DNA of 64,000 bases from Pseudomonas oryzae (GTDB lineage: Bacteria > Pseudomonadota > Gammaproteobacteria > Pseudomonadales > Pseudomonadaceae). The DNA lies in contig NZ_LT629751.1 of the NCBI RefSeq assembly GCF_900104805.1, positions 1,035,001 through 1,099,000 on the forward strand, in the 5' to 3' direction. The position numbers and the translations under genes are program-made. Positions 25,507-34,568 of this stretch are shown here, one piece after another. The notes under the pieces were generated by a model. It was not told the origin of the DNA. It worked only from the letters and a program-made list of their open reading frames with translations, and searched no databases. Each line of letters starts with the position of its first letter. Within the stretch, counting starts at the first letter, position 1.

Positions 25507-26663
25507 GGGCGGGTCTCCAGAATCAGGGTGGCCAGGCGCTCGCGGTGCCAGCTCGGGGTGCCGAGCAGCTGCTCGCTGGCGCGGGCGCGCTTGAAGTAGA
25601 GGTGCGGGTCGTACTCCCAGGTGAAGCCGACGCCGCCGTGCAGCTGGATCGACTCCGCCGCGCAGTGCATGAAGGTCTCGCTGGCCTGGCTCTGGGCGAT
25701 GGCGCAGGCCTCGGCCAACTGGGCGGCCAGGTGCGCGTCGCCGTCCTCGAGCAGCGCCTCGCGGGCCACGCAGGCGGCGTAGTAGCCGGCCGAGCGGGCG
25801 CACTCGATGGCCAGCATCAGATCGGCGCAGCGGTGCTTGATGGCCTGGAAGCTGGCGATGGTGCGGCCGAACTGCTTGCGCTCGCCGATGTAGGCGAGGG
25901 TCAGGTCGAGGGTGCGCTGGGCGGCGCCGGTCTGCTCGCAGGCCAGGGCGATGGCGGCGATCTGCAGGACCTTGTCGAGCAGGGCTTCGCCTTGGCCATC
26001 GCCGTGCAGGCACTGCTCGGCGGTGACCGTCACGGCGTCCAGCTCGATGCGCGCGCGGCGGCGGGTCTGGTCGAGGGTCGGCAGCGCCTGGCGGCGGATG
26101 CCGGCCTGCTCGGCGGGCACGGTGAACAGGCGCAGCGCGCCGGCGTCGTCGCGGGTGGCGACGACCAGCAGCCCGGCGCTGGCGCCGTCGAGCACAGCTT
26201 CATATATACCGTCGAGGTGCCAGCCGTCGCCGTCACGCGTGGCGCGCGGCTGCTCGGCGGCATGCCAGCCGTCGCGGCTTTCGTGGTAGGCGAGGGTGGC
26301 GGTCAGGCTGCCGGCGGCCAGTTCGGGCAGCCAGCGCGCGCGCAGCGCCTCGTTGTCGCCCAGCAGCAGCGCCGGGGTGGCCAGGCAGGCGCTGGCGAAG
26401 AACGGCGAGCAGAGCAGGTGGTTGCCCATCTGTTCGAGCAGGATGGCCTGCTCGACGAAGCCCAGGCCGACGCCGCCGTACTGCTCGGGAATCATCAGCC
26501 CCGGCCAGCACAGCTCCTCGGCGATCTGCCGCCACAGCTCGCCATCGAAGCCCTGCGGGCTGGCCATGGCGGCGCGCACCGCCACCGAATCGGAAGCCGC
26601 GGCGAGAAAGCCCGCCGCGCTCTCCTGAATCATCAATTGTTCGTCACTCAGCGCGAAGTCCAT
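25503..26663 (-). CDS. Acyl-CoA dehydrogenase, partner subunit
   Basis: A 386-residue acyl-CoA dehydrogenase-like protein (MIPEQYGGVG, FQAIKHRCADLMLAIE, LHGGVGFTWEYD). The GG-FTWE end lacks the NEIQRNI helix of its partner, as in the non-canonical subunits of heterotetrameric steroid acyl-CoA dehydrogenases. It introduces an alpha-beta double bond with FAD. AGAGGAG precedes ATG 26663. It is the first gene of the minus-strand pair; a weaker copy of the locus operator lies 59 nt upstream. Confidence 0.85.
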   Translation of the reverse strand: MDFALSDEQLMIQESAAGFLAAASDSVAVRAAMASPQGFDGELWRQIAEELCWPGLMIPEQYGGVGLGFVEQAILLEQMGNHLLCSPFFASACLATPALLLGDNEALRARWLPELAAGSLTATLAYHESRDGWHAAEQPRATRDGDGWHLDGIYEAVLDGASAGLLVVATRDDAGALRLFTVPAEQAGIRRQALPTLDQTRRRARIELDAVTVTAEQCLHGDGQGEALLDKVLQIAAIALACEQTGAAQRTLDLTLAYIGERKQFGRTIASFQAIKHRCADLMLAIECARSAGYYAACVAREALLEDGDAHLAAQLAEACAIAQSQASETFMHCAAESIQLHGGVGFTWEYDPHLYFKRARASEQLLGTPSWHRERLATLILETRP

Positions 26664-26722
26664 TACCGGCTCCTCTGGCCCATTAGCAGGACAGGAGTGT
26701 GCGAGGGGAGCGGACGGCGGGA

Positions 26723-26740
26723 ATCCCCGAAACGGACTAG
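26723..26740 (-). promoter_or_regulatory. Weaker operator dyad before acyl-CoA dehydrogenase pair
   Basis: Read on the minus strand: CTAGTC-CGTTTC-GGGGAT. The left arm is perfect; the right arm has two mismatches. It lies 59 nt before ATG 26663, the same spacing as strong sites, with CACACT 21 nt downstream as a possible -10. Confidence 0.5.
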
Positions 26741-26762
26741 GAGCCGCGCTGTCCGGGGCCGT

Positions 26763-26819
26763 GTAGGGGCGAATTCATTCGCCTGCATGCCCCGGTCGGG
26801 CGAATGAATTCGCCCCTAC
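26763..26819. repeat. REP-like inverted palindrome pair between two operators
   Basis: A 57-bp pair of the standard arms, placed between the divergent operators at 26723 and 26835, and so between the promoters of the acyl-CoA dehydrogenase pair and the hsaC operon. Confidence 0.9.
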
Positions 26820-26834
26820 AGGTCTCGCCCCTGC

Positions 26835-26879
26835 TTAGTCTCAACGGACGATGAGCCCCTGGTGCGGCCTGCGCAGAAT
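26835..26879 (+). promoter_or_regulatory. Operator dyad and -10-like hexamer before hsaC-ipd operon
   Basis: TTAGTC-TCAACG-GACGAT (26835-26852) differs from the consensus arms at one position. CAGAAT at 26874-26879 is 21 nt downstream. The dyad ends 65 nt before the hsaC ATG and would control the largest operon of the window. Confidence 0.75.
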
Positions 26880-26917
26880 CGCCCCAAGTCATGAAACGAT
26901 CTTTCAGGAGCAGGGGC

Positions 26918-27808
26918 ATGATCGACATCCGTGGACTGAGTTACTTCGTTGCCCAGGTCGGCAATCTCGGCGACTGGCAGTGCTACGCCGAGGACGTGCT
27001 GGGCATGCCGACCAGCCCCGCGCCGGGCGGCGGCCTGTACGTGAAGATGGACGAGCGTCCCTTCCGCATGCTGGTGGTCGAGGGCGATGCGCCGCGCTAC
27101 CTGGCCTCGGGCTGGGAGCTGGCCGGGGAGAAGGCCTTCCGCAACGCCCTCGCGCACCTCGAGGCCAAGGGCGTCGAGTGGCAGGCCGGCAGCGCCGAGG
27201 AGATCGACCAGCGCGGCGTGCAGGCGCTGGCCATCGTCGTCGACCCGGCGGGCAACCGGCACGAACTGAGCTGGGGCCATCGCTCCGACTGCCTGCCGTT
27301 CGTCTCGCCGCAGGGCGTGCCGCGCTTCGTCACCGGCGACATGGGCCTCGGCCACACCGTGCTGCCGGCGCCGAACTTCGACGCCACCCTGGCCTTCGCC
27401 ACCGAGGTGCTCGGCTTCGAGGTTTCCGACATCTTCAACTTCCGCCCGGACCCCAACGGCCCGGCGACCCGCATCCACTTCCTGCACTGCGCCAACGCCC
27501 GCCACCACAGCCTGGCGCTGGCCGAGTACCCGGTGCCGAGCGGCTGCGTGCACGTGATGGTCGAGGTCGACTCGATGACCGAGGTGGGCCGCGCCCACGA
27601 CCGCATGCAGGCGCACGGCGTGCCGCTGTCGGCGACCCTCGGTCAGCACCTCAACGACCGCATGACCAGTTTCTACATGAAGACCCCCTCGGGCTTCGAC
27701 CTGGAATACGGCTACGGCGGCCTGCAGCTCGACTGGGCCGAACACAGCGCCTTCGAGTTCACCCGCGTGAGCATCTGGGGCCACGACTTCTCCGCCGGCC
27801 GGCAATAA
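26918..27808 (+). CDS. hsaC: Extradiol dioxygenase, HsaC/TesB-like
   Basis: A 296-residue, two-domain vicinal-oxygen-chelate extradiol dioxygenase. Iron ligands are His146, His212 and Glu263; active-site His196, His244 and Tyr253 are also kept. The C-terminus SIWGHDF is characteristic of the steroid branch. It opens the catechol A ring of 3,4-DHSA to 4,9-DSHA, and the hydrolase at 3.8 kb would act next. ATG 26918 with AGGAG upstream is chosen over the frame to 26891. It is the first gene of an operon that continues with ipdA 11 nt downstream. Confidence 0.85.
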   Translation: MIDIRGLSYFVAQVGNLGDWQCYAEDVLGMPTSPAPGGGLYVKMDERPFRMLVVEGDAPRYLASGWELAGEKAFRNALAHLEAKGVEWQAGSAEEIDQRGVQALAIVVDPAGNRHELSWGHRSDCLPFVSPQGVPRFVTGDMGLGHTVLPAPNFDATLAFATEVLGFEVSDIFNFRPDPNGPATRIHFLHCANARHHSLALAEYPVPSGCVHVMVEVDSMTEVGRAHDRMQAHGVPLSATLGQHLNDRMTSFYMKTPSGFDLEYGYGGLQLDWAEHSAFEFTRVSIWGHDFSAGRQ

Positions 27809-27819
27809 GGAGCACATAT

Positions 27820-28698
27820 ATGAACAAGCAACTGACGGCGGCCGATGCGGTCGCCCAACTGCGCGACGGCATGACCGTCGGCTTCGGTGGCTGGGGCCCG
27901 CGGCGCAAGCCGATGGCCATCGTCCGCGAGATCCTCCGCTCGGACGTCAAGGGCCTCACCGTGGTCGCCTACGGCGGCCCCGAGGTCGGCATGCTGTGCG
28001 CCGCCGGCAAGGTGAAGAAGCTGGTGTTCGGCTTCGCCACCCTCGACGCCATCCCGCTGGAGCCGTGGTTCCGCAAGTGCCGCGAGAGCGGCCAGCTCAC
28101 CGAGCTGATGGAGCTGGACGAGGGCATGTTCGAGTGGGGCCTGCGCGCCGCCGGCATGCGCCTGCCGTTCCTGCCGACCCGCTGCGGCCTGGCCACCGAC
28201 GTGCTGACCCACAACCCCGAGCTGAAGACCATCGCCTCGCCCTACGCCGACGGCGAGGTGCTGCTGGCCATGCCGGCGCTCAATCTCGACGTGGCCTTCC
28301 TGCACGTCAACGACGCCGACCGCCTGGGCAACACCCTGGTGACCGGTCCGGACCCGTACTTCGACCACCTGTTCGCCCGCGCCGCCAAGCAGTGCTTCGT
28401 GTCCTGCGAGCGCCTGCACGAGCGCTTCGCGTTGACCGCTCAGGAGGCGCGCAACAACACCTTCGAGCGCTACCTGGTGACCGGCGTGGTGCACGCGCCC
28501 TTGGGCGCCCACCCGACCTCCTGCCCGTCCGACTACGGCTGGGACATGAGCCATTTCAAGCGCTACGTCGCCAGCGCGGCGGAAGAGGGCGGCTGGCAGG
28601 CCTACGTCGACGAGTTCGTGAACGTGAGCGAGACGGCCTACCAGGAAAAGAACGGCGGCGCCGAGCGCCTGGGCAAGCTGCCCCTGCCGGTGTTCTGA
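27820..28698 (+). CDS. ipdA: IpdA, C-ring-opening COCHEA-CoA hydrolase subunit alpha
   Basis: A 292-residue CoA-transferase family I subunit with the IpdA-specific GWGPRRKPMA near the N-terminus and VVAYGGPEVGMLC. A DEGM segment (Glu101) lies where the hydrolase glutamate is expected. With IpdB it hydrolyses the last steroid ring (C ring) of COCHEA-CoA and does not transfer CoA. TAAGGAG precedes the ATG. It is followed 12 nt later by ipdB, in the same order as in actinobacteria. Confidence 0.9.
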   Translation: MNKQLTAADAVAQLRDGMTVGFGGWGPRRKPMAIVREILRSDVKGLTVVAYGGPEVGMLCAAGKVKKLVFGFATLDAIPLEPWFRKCRESGQLTELMELDEGMFEWGLRAAGMRLPFLPTRCGLATDVLTHNPELKTIASPYADGEVLLAMPALNLDVAFLHVNDADRLGNTLVTGPDPYFDHLFARAAKQCFVSCERLHERFALTAQEARNNTFERYLVTGVVHAPLGAHPTSCPSDYGWDMSHFKRYVASAAEEGGWQAYVDEFVNVSETAYQEKNGGAERLGKLPLPVF

Positions 28699-28710
28699 GG
28701 AGAACCAGCG

Positions 28711-29517
28711 ATGACCGATACCCGTGATTTCACCCTGGCCGAACTGCTGATCGTCGCCGCCTCGGAAGCCTGGCGCGGCAACGGCGAAGTGCTGGCCTCG
28801 GGCCTGGGCGTGATCCCGCGCCTGGGCGCCAGCCTGGCCAAGCTCACCCACAGCCCGGAACTGCTGATGACCGACAGCGAGGCGTTCCTGGTCGAGGAGC
28901 CGATCCCGCTCGGCCCGCGCGGCGACTACGTGCCCAGGTACTCCGGCTGCATGAGCTTCGAGCGGGTGTTCGAGTGCGTGTGGGGCGGCCGCCGCCACGC
29001 GATGATCGGCCCGACCCAGGTCGACCGCTGGGGCCAGACCAACCTGTCGGTGGTCGGCGACTACCGCCAGCCGAAGATCGCCATGCTCGGCGTGCGCGGC
29101 CTGCCGGGCAACAGCATCAACCACATCAACTCGTTCTTCGTGCCCAGCCACAACAAGCGGGTGTTCGTTGCCGGCGAGGTGGACATGGTCTCCGGCGTCG
29201 GCTTCAAGCCCGAGCGCTGGCTGGAGGGTTCGCGCCGCGACCTGATGGACATCCGCCGCGTGGTCAGCGACCTCTGCGTGATGGACTTCGAGGGGCCGGA
29301 GCGCGCGGTGCGCGTGCGTTCGCTGCACCCGGGGGTGAGCTTCGAGGAAGTGCAGGACAACACCGGCTTCCCGCTGCTCAAGGCCGACGGCATGGGTGAG
29401 ACCGCGCATCCGACCGCCGAGCAGCTGGCGATCATCCGCCGCCTCGACCCGCACGATATGCGTGCCTCCGCCCTCAAGGGCAATCCGCCCGGCATCCGTG
29501 CCGCCACCCAGGCCTGA
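28711..29517 (+). CDS. ipdB: IpdB, COCHEA-CoA hydrolase subunit beta
   Basis: A 268-residue beta subunit of the CoA-transferase family I fold (FTLAELLIVAASEAWRG, GCMSFERVFECVWGG, NHINSFFVPSH). It is colinear with mycobacterial IpdB. It forms the active heterodimer with IpdA in the cytoplasm. GAGGAGAACCAGCG precedes the ATG. It is followed 10 nt later by an enoyl-CoA hydratase gene. Confidence 0.9.
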   Translation: MTDTRDFTLAELLIVAASEAWRGNGEVLASGLGVIPRLGASLAKLTHSPELLMTDSEAFLVEEPIPLGPRGDYVPRYSGCMSFERVFECVWGGRRHAMIGPTQVDRWGQTNLSVVGDYRQPKIAMLGVRGLPGNSINHINSFFVPSHNKRVFVAGEVDMVSGVGFKPERWLEGSRRDLMDIRRVVSDLCVMDFEGPERAVRVRSLHPGVSFEEVQDNTGFPLLKADGMGETAHPTAEQLAIIRRLDPHDMRASALKGNPPGIRAATQA

Positions 29518-29527
29518 GGAGTCGACC

Positions 29528-30451
29528 ATGAGCGTCCCGAGCAGCGACAGCGAATTCGTCACCCGCGCCGACGCCTCGGTCTATGAGACCGACGAGCCGG
29601 TGCTGTATACGGTGGCCGACGGCATCGCCACCCTGACCATGAACCGTCCGGGGTTCAACAACGCGCAGAACTCGCAGATGACCTACGCCCTCGATGCGGC
29701 CCTGCGCCGCGCCGTGGACGACGACGCGGTCAAGGTCATCGTGCTGTGCGGCGCCGGCAAGCACTTCTCCGCCGGCCACGACATCGGCACGCCGGGACGC
29801 GACATCAACAAGCCGTTCGAGCGTGCCCACCTGTGGTGGGACCACACCAACAAGCCCGGCGGCGAGTACCTGTACGCCCGCGAGCAGGAGGTCTATCTGG
29901 GCATGTGCCGGCGCTGGCGCGAGCTGCCCAAGCCGACCATCGCCATGGTCCACGGCGCCTGCATCGCCGGCGGCCTGATGCTGGCCTGGGTCTGCGACCT
30001 GATCGTGGCCAGCGACGACGCCTTCTTCCAGGACCCGGTGGTGCGCATGGGCATTCCGGGGGTGGAGTACTTCGCCCACCCCTACGAGATGAACCCGCGC
30101 ATCGCCAAGGAATTCCTCATGTGCGGCGACCGCATGCCGGCCAGCCGTGCCTACGAGGTGGGCATGGTCAACCGCGTGGTGCCGCGCGACGAGCTGCAGG
30201 CCACCACCTACGCGCTGGCGGCGAAGATCGCCGCCCAGCCGCGCATGGGCCTGGCGCTGACCAAGCAGGCGATCAACCACGTCGAGGACCTCTCCGGCAA
30301 GCGCACCGCGATGGACGCGGTGTTCGCCTGGCACCACTTCGCCCACGTACACAACGAGCTGCTGTCCGGCGACAAGCTGGGCGGCTACGACGCCAAGGCC
30401 ATGGCCAAGGCCAACAAGCAGGCCGCGGCCAGCGAAGGGGAAAGCGCATGA
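29528..30451 (+). CDS. Enoyl-CoA hydratase/isomerase family protein
   Basis: A 307-residue crotonase-fold protein with GKHFSAGHDIG (oxyanion/CoA segment), HGACIAGGLML and DPVVRMGIPGVEYF. It is longer than EchA20 (250 aa) at the N-terminus and around residues 90-120 (AHLWWDHTNKPGG). The catalytic residues of this branch cannot be assigned confidently, so hydratase, isomerase or hydrolase are all open. Its stop overlaps the ipdC start (ATGA), implying coupling. Its place between ipdB and ipdC ties it to C/D-ring catabolism. Confidence 0.82.
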   Translation: MSVPSSDSEFVTRADASVYETDEPVLYTVADGIATLTMNRPGFNNAQNSQMTYALDAALRRAVDDDAVKVIVLCGAGKHFSAGHDIGTPGRDINKPFERAHLWWDHTNKPGGEYLYAREQEVYLGMCRRWRELPKPTIAMVHGACIAGGLMLAWVCDLIVASDDAFFQDPVVRMGIPGVEYFAHPYEMNPRIAKEFLMCGDRMPASRAYEVGMVNRVVPRDELQATTYALAAKIAAQPRMGLALTKQAINHVEDLSGKRTAMDAVFAWHHFAHVHNELLSGDKLGGYDAKAMAKANKQAAASEGESA

Positions 30452-31545
30452 GTGCCCTGCTGCAGACCCCGCTGACCGAGGCGCTCGGCTGCCGCTACCC
30501 GATCGTGCAGACCGCGATGGGCTGGGTGGCCGACGCCAACCTGGTGATCGCCACCACCCGCGCGGGCGGCTTCGGCTTCCTCGCCGGGGCGACCATCCCG
30601 GCCGCCGCGCTGGAAGGCGAGATCCAGAAGGTGATCAAGGCCACCGGCGGCAGCAACTTCGGCCTCAACTTCCACATGTTCCAGGAAAACGCCGCGCAGT
30701 GCGTGGATCTGGCGATCCAGTACCGCCTGCGGGCGGTGAGCTACGGCCGCGGTCCGGACAAGCAGACCATCGCCCGCTTCAAGGCCGCCGGCGTGCTGTG
30801 CATCCCCACCGTCGGCGCGCTCAAGCACGCGCAGAAGGCCGTGGAGCTGGGCGCCGATCTGATCACCATCCAGGGCGGCGAGGGCGGCGGCCACACCGGC
30901 GGCGTGCCGACCACCATCCTGCTGCCGCAGGTGCTCGATGCGGTGAAGGTGCCGGTGATCGCCGCCGGCGGCTACTCCACCGGCCGCGGCCTGGCCTCGG
31001 CGCTGGCCGCCGGCGCCGCCGGCATCGCCATGGGCACGCGTTTCCTGATGACCAGCGACTCGCCGACCCCGCGCGCCACCCTGGAGCGCTACCTCAAGGT
31101 CAACGACCCGCAGCGCATCCGCGTCACCCTGGCGGTGGACGGCATGCGCCACCGGATGATCGACAACCCGTTCATCAACCGCCTGGAAGGCGCCGGCCCC
31201 TTCGGCCGCCTGCGCATCGCCCTGTCCAGCGCCTGGCAGTGGAAGCAGCAGACCGGCATGAGCCTCACGCACATGCTCGGCGTGCTGCGCCAGGCGCTCA
31301 AGGAAGACCCGGGCGCGGTGTCGCAGACGGTGATGGCCGCCAACCAGCCGGTGCTGCTGCAGCGCTCGATGGTCGACGGTTTCCCCGACGAGGGCATCCT
31401 GCCCAGCGGCCAGGTGGCCGCCGCCATCGGCGAGCTGCAGAGCTGCCAGCAACTGATCGACGAGATGGTCGCCGAGGCCGAGCGCTGCCTGGCCGCGCTC
31501 TGCGCCCGCCAGGCCGCGGCGAAGGCCGCGCCGGCCATCTCCTGA
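30448..31545 (+). CDS. ipdC: IpdC, flavin-dependent C/D-ring reductase (nitronate monooxygenase fold)
   Basis: A 365-residue FMN-binding TIM barrel of the nitronate monooxygenase/2-nitropropane dioxygenase family. It has a PIVQTAMGWVAD start, an IQGGEGGGHTGG loop and PVIAAGGYSTGRGLA phosphate-binding segments. In steroid degraders the homologue IpdC reduces a double bond of 5-OH-HIC-CoA before C-ring opening. The start overlaps the previous stop; echA20 follows after 31 nt. Conserved neighbours make the assignment strong. Confidence 0.88.
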   Translation: MSALLQTPLTEALGCRYPIVQTAMGWVADANLVIATTRAGGFGFLAGATIPAAALEGEIQKVIKATGGSNFGLNFHMFQENAAQCVDLAIQYRLRAVSYGRGPDKQTIARFKAAGVLCIPTVGALKHAQKAVELGADLITIQGGEGGGHTGGVPTTILLPQVLDAVKVPVIAAGGYSTGRGLASALAAGAAGIAMGTRFLMTSDSPTPRATLERYLKVNDPQRIRVTLAVDGMRHRMIDNPFINRLEGAGPFGRLRIALSSAWQWKQQTGMSLTHMLGVLRQALKEDPGAVSQTVMAANQPVLLQRSMVDGFPDEGILPSGQVAAAIGELQSCQQLIDEMVAEAERCLAALCARQAAAKAAPAIS

Positions 31546-31576
31546 ACCCCGCCATGCCTACCAGGAGCCAACAACA

Positions 31577-32329
31577 ATGAGCCAGGCATTCACGACCCGT
31601 ATCGAGGCGGGCATTGCCGAACTGACGATCGCCAAGCCGCCGGTCAACGCGCTGGACAGCCAGGAATGGCTGGGCCTGGCGCGCTCGATCGACGAGCTGG
31701 GCGCCAACCCGGAAGTGCGCGTGATCGTCATCCGCGCCGAGGGCCGCGGCTTCTGCGCCGGGGTCGACATCAAGGAACTCGACGCCCATCCCGAGCGCAT
31801 CGTCGCCGTCAACAAGGGCAACTACGAGACCTTCCGCGCCGTGCACCGCAGCCCGGTGCCGGTGATCGTCGCGGTGCACGGCTTCGTGCTCGGCGGCGGC
31901 ATCGGCATCACCGGCGCGGCCGACATCGTGGTCGCCGCCGAGTGCGCCACCTTCGCCCTGCCGGAAGTCGACCGCGGCGCCATGGGCGGCGGCGCCCACC
32001 TGCAGCGCCTGTTCCCGGTGCAGAAGGTCCGCTACCTGTTCTTCACCGGCGAGAAGATCGGCGCTCGGGACGCGGAGCGCTACGGCTTTATCGAGCGCGT
32101 GGTGCCGAAGGAAGAGCTGCGCGAGGCCGCCCTGGAAATCGCCGCCAAGATCGCCGCCAAGAGCCCGGCGATGATCCGCATCGCCAAGGAAGCCCTCAAC
32201 GGCATCGAGGACGGCAACCTCGAAGACAAGTACCGCTGGGAGCAGGGCTTCACCCTGCAGGCCTACACCAGCCCGGACTCCGCGGAGACCCGCCGGGCCT
32301 TCGTCGAGAAGCGCGACGCCAAGTTCTGA
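31577..32329 (+). CDS. echA20: EchA20, D-ring-opening hydrolase of the crotonase family
   Basis: A 250-residue crotonase with the EchA20 text EGRGFCAGVDIKEL, HGFVLGGGIGI and LPEVDRGAMGG. It hydrolyses the D ring of 6-oxo-testosterone-derived CoA esters (HIEC-CoA) to give COCHEA-CoA for IpdAB. CCAGGAGCC lies 9 nt before the ATG. The next gene starts 9 nt after its stop. Length and motif order match the actinobacterial enzyme closely. Confidence 0.88.
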   Translation: MSQAFTTRIEAGIAELTIAKPPVNALDSQEWLGLARSIDELGANPEVRVIVIRAEGRGFCAGVDIKELDAHPERIVAVNKGNYETFRAVHRSPVPVIVAVHGFVLGGGIGITGAADIVVAAECATFALPEVDRGAMGGGAHLQRLFPVQKVRYLFFTGEKIGARDAERYGFIERVVPKEELREAALEIAAKIAAKSPAMIRIAKEALNGIEDGNLEDKYRWEQGFTLQAYTSPDSAETRRAFVEKRDAKF

Positions 32330-32338
32330 GGACGCACC

Positions 32339-33496
32339 ATGGATCTTGCCTATACCCCCAAACAGAAGGCCTTCCGCGCCGAGGTGCGGGCCTGGCTGGC
32401 GGACAACCTGCCGCGCGAGCCACTGGCCAGCTACGACACCCGCGAAGGCTTCGAACAACACCGCGAATGGGAGCGCCGCCTGTTCGACGCCCGCCTGTCC
32501 ATGGTGATGTGGCCGGCCGAACTCGGCGGGCGCGGCTGCGACCTCACCGAATGGCTGATCTTCGAGGAGGAGTACTACGGTGCCGGCGCGCCGATGCGCG
32601 TCAACCAGAACGGCCAGCTGCTGCTCGGCCCGACCCTGATGGAGTTCGGCACCGAGGAGCAGAAGAAGCGCTTCCTGCCGCGCATGGCCGCCAGCGCCGA
32701 CATGTGGGCGCAGGGCTGGTCGGAGCCGAACGCCGGCTCGGACATGGCGGCGATCACCAGCAAGGCGATCCGCGACGGCGACCACTACGTGCTCAACGGC
32801 CAGAAGACCTGGTCGACCCGCGCGATCTTCGCCGACTGGCTGTTCGGCCTGTTCCGCAGCGACCCGGCCTCCAGCCGCCACCACGGCCTGTCCTTCCTGC
32901 TGGTGCCGCTCGATGCGCCGGGGGTGACCATCCGCCCGATCAAGGCGCTCAACGGCAAGGACGCCTTCGCCGAAGTGTTCTTCGACGACGTGCGCGTGCC
33001 GGTGGACAACCGCATCGGCGCCGAAGGGCAGGGCTGGCACGTGGCGATGGCCACCGCCGGCTTCGAGCGCGGCCTGCTGCTGCGCTCGCCGGCGCGCTTC
33101 CAGGCCACCGCGCGCAAGCTGGTCGAGCTGTACCAGGCCAACCGCGCCAGCGCCGACCGCGACCCGAGCATCGGCGAGGCGGTGGTCCAGGCGTGGATGG
33201 ACGCCCAGGCCTACGCGCTGTCCGCCTACCACACGGTCGGCCGCCTGGCGCGCGGCGCGCGCATCGGCGCCGAGTCGAGCACCAACAAGATCTTCTGGTC
33301 CGAGCTGGACCTGCGCATGCACGAGACCGCCATGCGCATCCTCGGCGCACGCGGCGAGCTGCTGGAAGGCAGCGAGGGCGAGGCCAACGGCTGGCTGGAG
33401 GGCTTCCTGTTCGCCCAGGCCGGGCCGATCTACGCCGGCACCAACGAGATCCAGCGCAACATCATCGCCGAGCGCATGCTCGGCCTGCCGAAGTAA
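32339..33496 (+). CDS. Acyl-CoA dehydrogenase (FadE30-like) of the ipd operon
   Basis: A 385-residue acyl-CoA dehydrogenase with WAQGWSEPNAGSDMA and the C-terminal IYAGTNEIQRNIIAERML. Ala366 replaces the MCAD-type catalytic Glu, so another helix must supply the base. It is the FAD-binding partner of the following gene, likely as an alpha2-beta2 enzyme of C/D-ring beta-oxidation. The start ATG lies 9 nt after echA20. The two subunit genes are 10 nt apart. Confidence 0.87.
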   Translation: MDLAYTPKQKAFRAEVRAWLADNLPREPLASYDTREGFEQHREWERRLFDARLSMVMWPAELGGRGCDLTEWLIFEEEYYGAGAPMRVNQNGQLLLGPTLMEFGTEEQKKRFLPRMAASADMWAQGWSEPNAGSDMAAITSKAIRDGDHYVLNGQKTWSTRAIFADWLFGLFRSDPASSRHHGLSFLLVPLDAPGVTIRPIKALNGKDAFAEVFFDDVRVPVDNRIGAEGQGWHVAMATAGFERGLLLRSPARFQATARKLVELYQANRASADRDPSIGEAVVQAWMDAQAYALSAYHTVGRLARGARIGAESSTNKIFWSELDLRMHETAMRILGARGELLEGSEGEANGWLEGFLFAQAGPIYAGTNEIQRNIIAERMLGLPK

Positions 33497-33506
33497 GGAG
33501 CGGGCC

Positions 33507-34565
33507 ATGGACTTCACCTTCAACGACGACCAGCTCGCCTTCCGCGAGGCGATCAGCCGCTTCCTGATGACCGAGGCGGCCCCCGAGATGCTGCGCGACG
33601 TCTGGGAAACCGACGCCGGCCGCTCCCCGGAGCTGCGCAACAAGATCGCCGAACAGGGCCTCACCGCCCTCTCGGTGCCGGAAGCCTGCGGCGGCCTGGG
33701 CATGGACGACGTGGCCTGGGCGCTGATGACCCAGGAGCTGGGCTACTACGCGATTCCCGACTCGCTGGCCGACACCGCCTACGTGGCCGCCGGGCTGCTG
33801 ACGGCCCTGGGTGCCGATGTCGCCGGGCGCGACGACACCCTGGCGCAGATCGCCGACGGCAGCATCCGCGTCGCCGTCGGCCACCCGATCAACCCGCTGG
33901 TGGCCGACGCCCACCTGGCCAACCAGCTGCTGCTCGCCCACGGCGACGAGGTGCACCTGCTGCCGCGCCAACTGGTCGACGTGATCGCCACGCCGAGCAT
34001 CGACGCCTCGCGCCGCCTCAGCCAGGTGGTCTGGGAGCCGAGTTCGGCGACCCGCGTGGCCACGGGCGAAGCCGGCCGCGCGCTGTGGGCGCAGACCCTC
34101 GACCGCGGCGCCCTGGCGGTGGCCGGGCAGGCCCTGGGCCTCGCCCAGCGCATGCTCGACCTGTCGGTCGACTACGTCGCCCAGCGCAAGCAGTTCGGCA
34201 AGCCGATCGGCAGCTTCCAGGCGGTCAAGCACCACCTGGCGGACGTGGCGACCAGGGTCGAGTTCGCCAAGCCGGTGCTGTATCGCGCCGCCCACGCCTT
34301 GGCCAGTGGCGCCTCCGATGCCGCGGTGCATGTCTCCCACGCCCGCCTGGCCTGCGCCGAGGCGGCCTGGCTGTCGGCCCGCCACGGCATCCAGGTGCAC
34401 GGCGCCATGGGGTACACCTGGGAAGTCGACCTGCAGATGTTCATGAAGCGCGCCTGGGCGCTGGACGCCTCCTGGGGCGACCGCGCCTTCCACAAGTCCC
34501 GCGTGGCCGCCTGCGTGCTGGCCGCCGACGCCCCGCTGGCGCCGGCGCAGACCTTCGAGGAGTGA
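33507..34565 (+). CDS. Acyl-CoA dehydrogenase partner subunit of the ipd operon
   Basis: A 352-residue acyl-CoA dehydrogenase-like protein. It has an FNDDQLAFREAISRFLM start, KQFGKPIGSFQAVKHHLAD in the middle and a VHGAMGYTWEVD C-terminal segment. It lacks the NEIQRNI helix and is shorter than its partner, as is usual for the second subunit of heteromeric steroid dehydrogenases. AAGGAGCGGGCC precedes the ATG. The thiolase gene fadA6 follows with a 3-nt gap. Confidence 0.85.
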   Translation: MDFTFNDDQLAFREAISRFLMTEAAPEMLRDVWETDAGRSPELRNKIAEQGLTALSVPEACGGLGMDDVAWALMTQELGYYAIPDSLADTAYVAAGLLTALGADVAGRDDTLAQIADGSIRVAVGHPINPLVADAHLANQLLLAHGDEVHLLPRQLVDVIATPSIDASRRLSQVVWEPSSATRVATGEAGRALWAQTLDRGALAVAGQALGLAQRMLDLSVDYVAQRKQFGKPIGSFQAVKHHLADVATRVEFAKPVLYRAAHALASGASDAAVHVSHARLACAEAAWLSARHGIQVHGAMGYTWEVDLQMFMKRAWALDASWGDRAFHKSRVAACVLAADAPLAPAQTFEE

Positions 34566-34568
34566 AGC

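Noticed and set aside
27820-29517. IpdA/IpdB as a 3-oxoacid CoA-transferase
   Set aside because: GWGPRRKPMA and other text match the IpdAB hydrolase branch, and the neighbours echA20, ipdC and fadA6 fit C-ring hydrolysis.
30448-31545. Nitronate monooxygenase acting on nitroalkanes
   Set aside because: The fold matches, but the place between ipdB and echA20 and the sequence fit IpdC much better.
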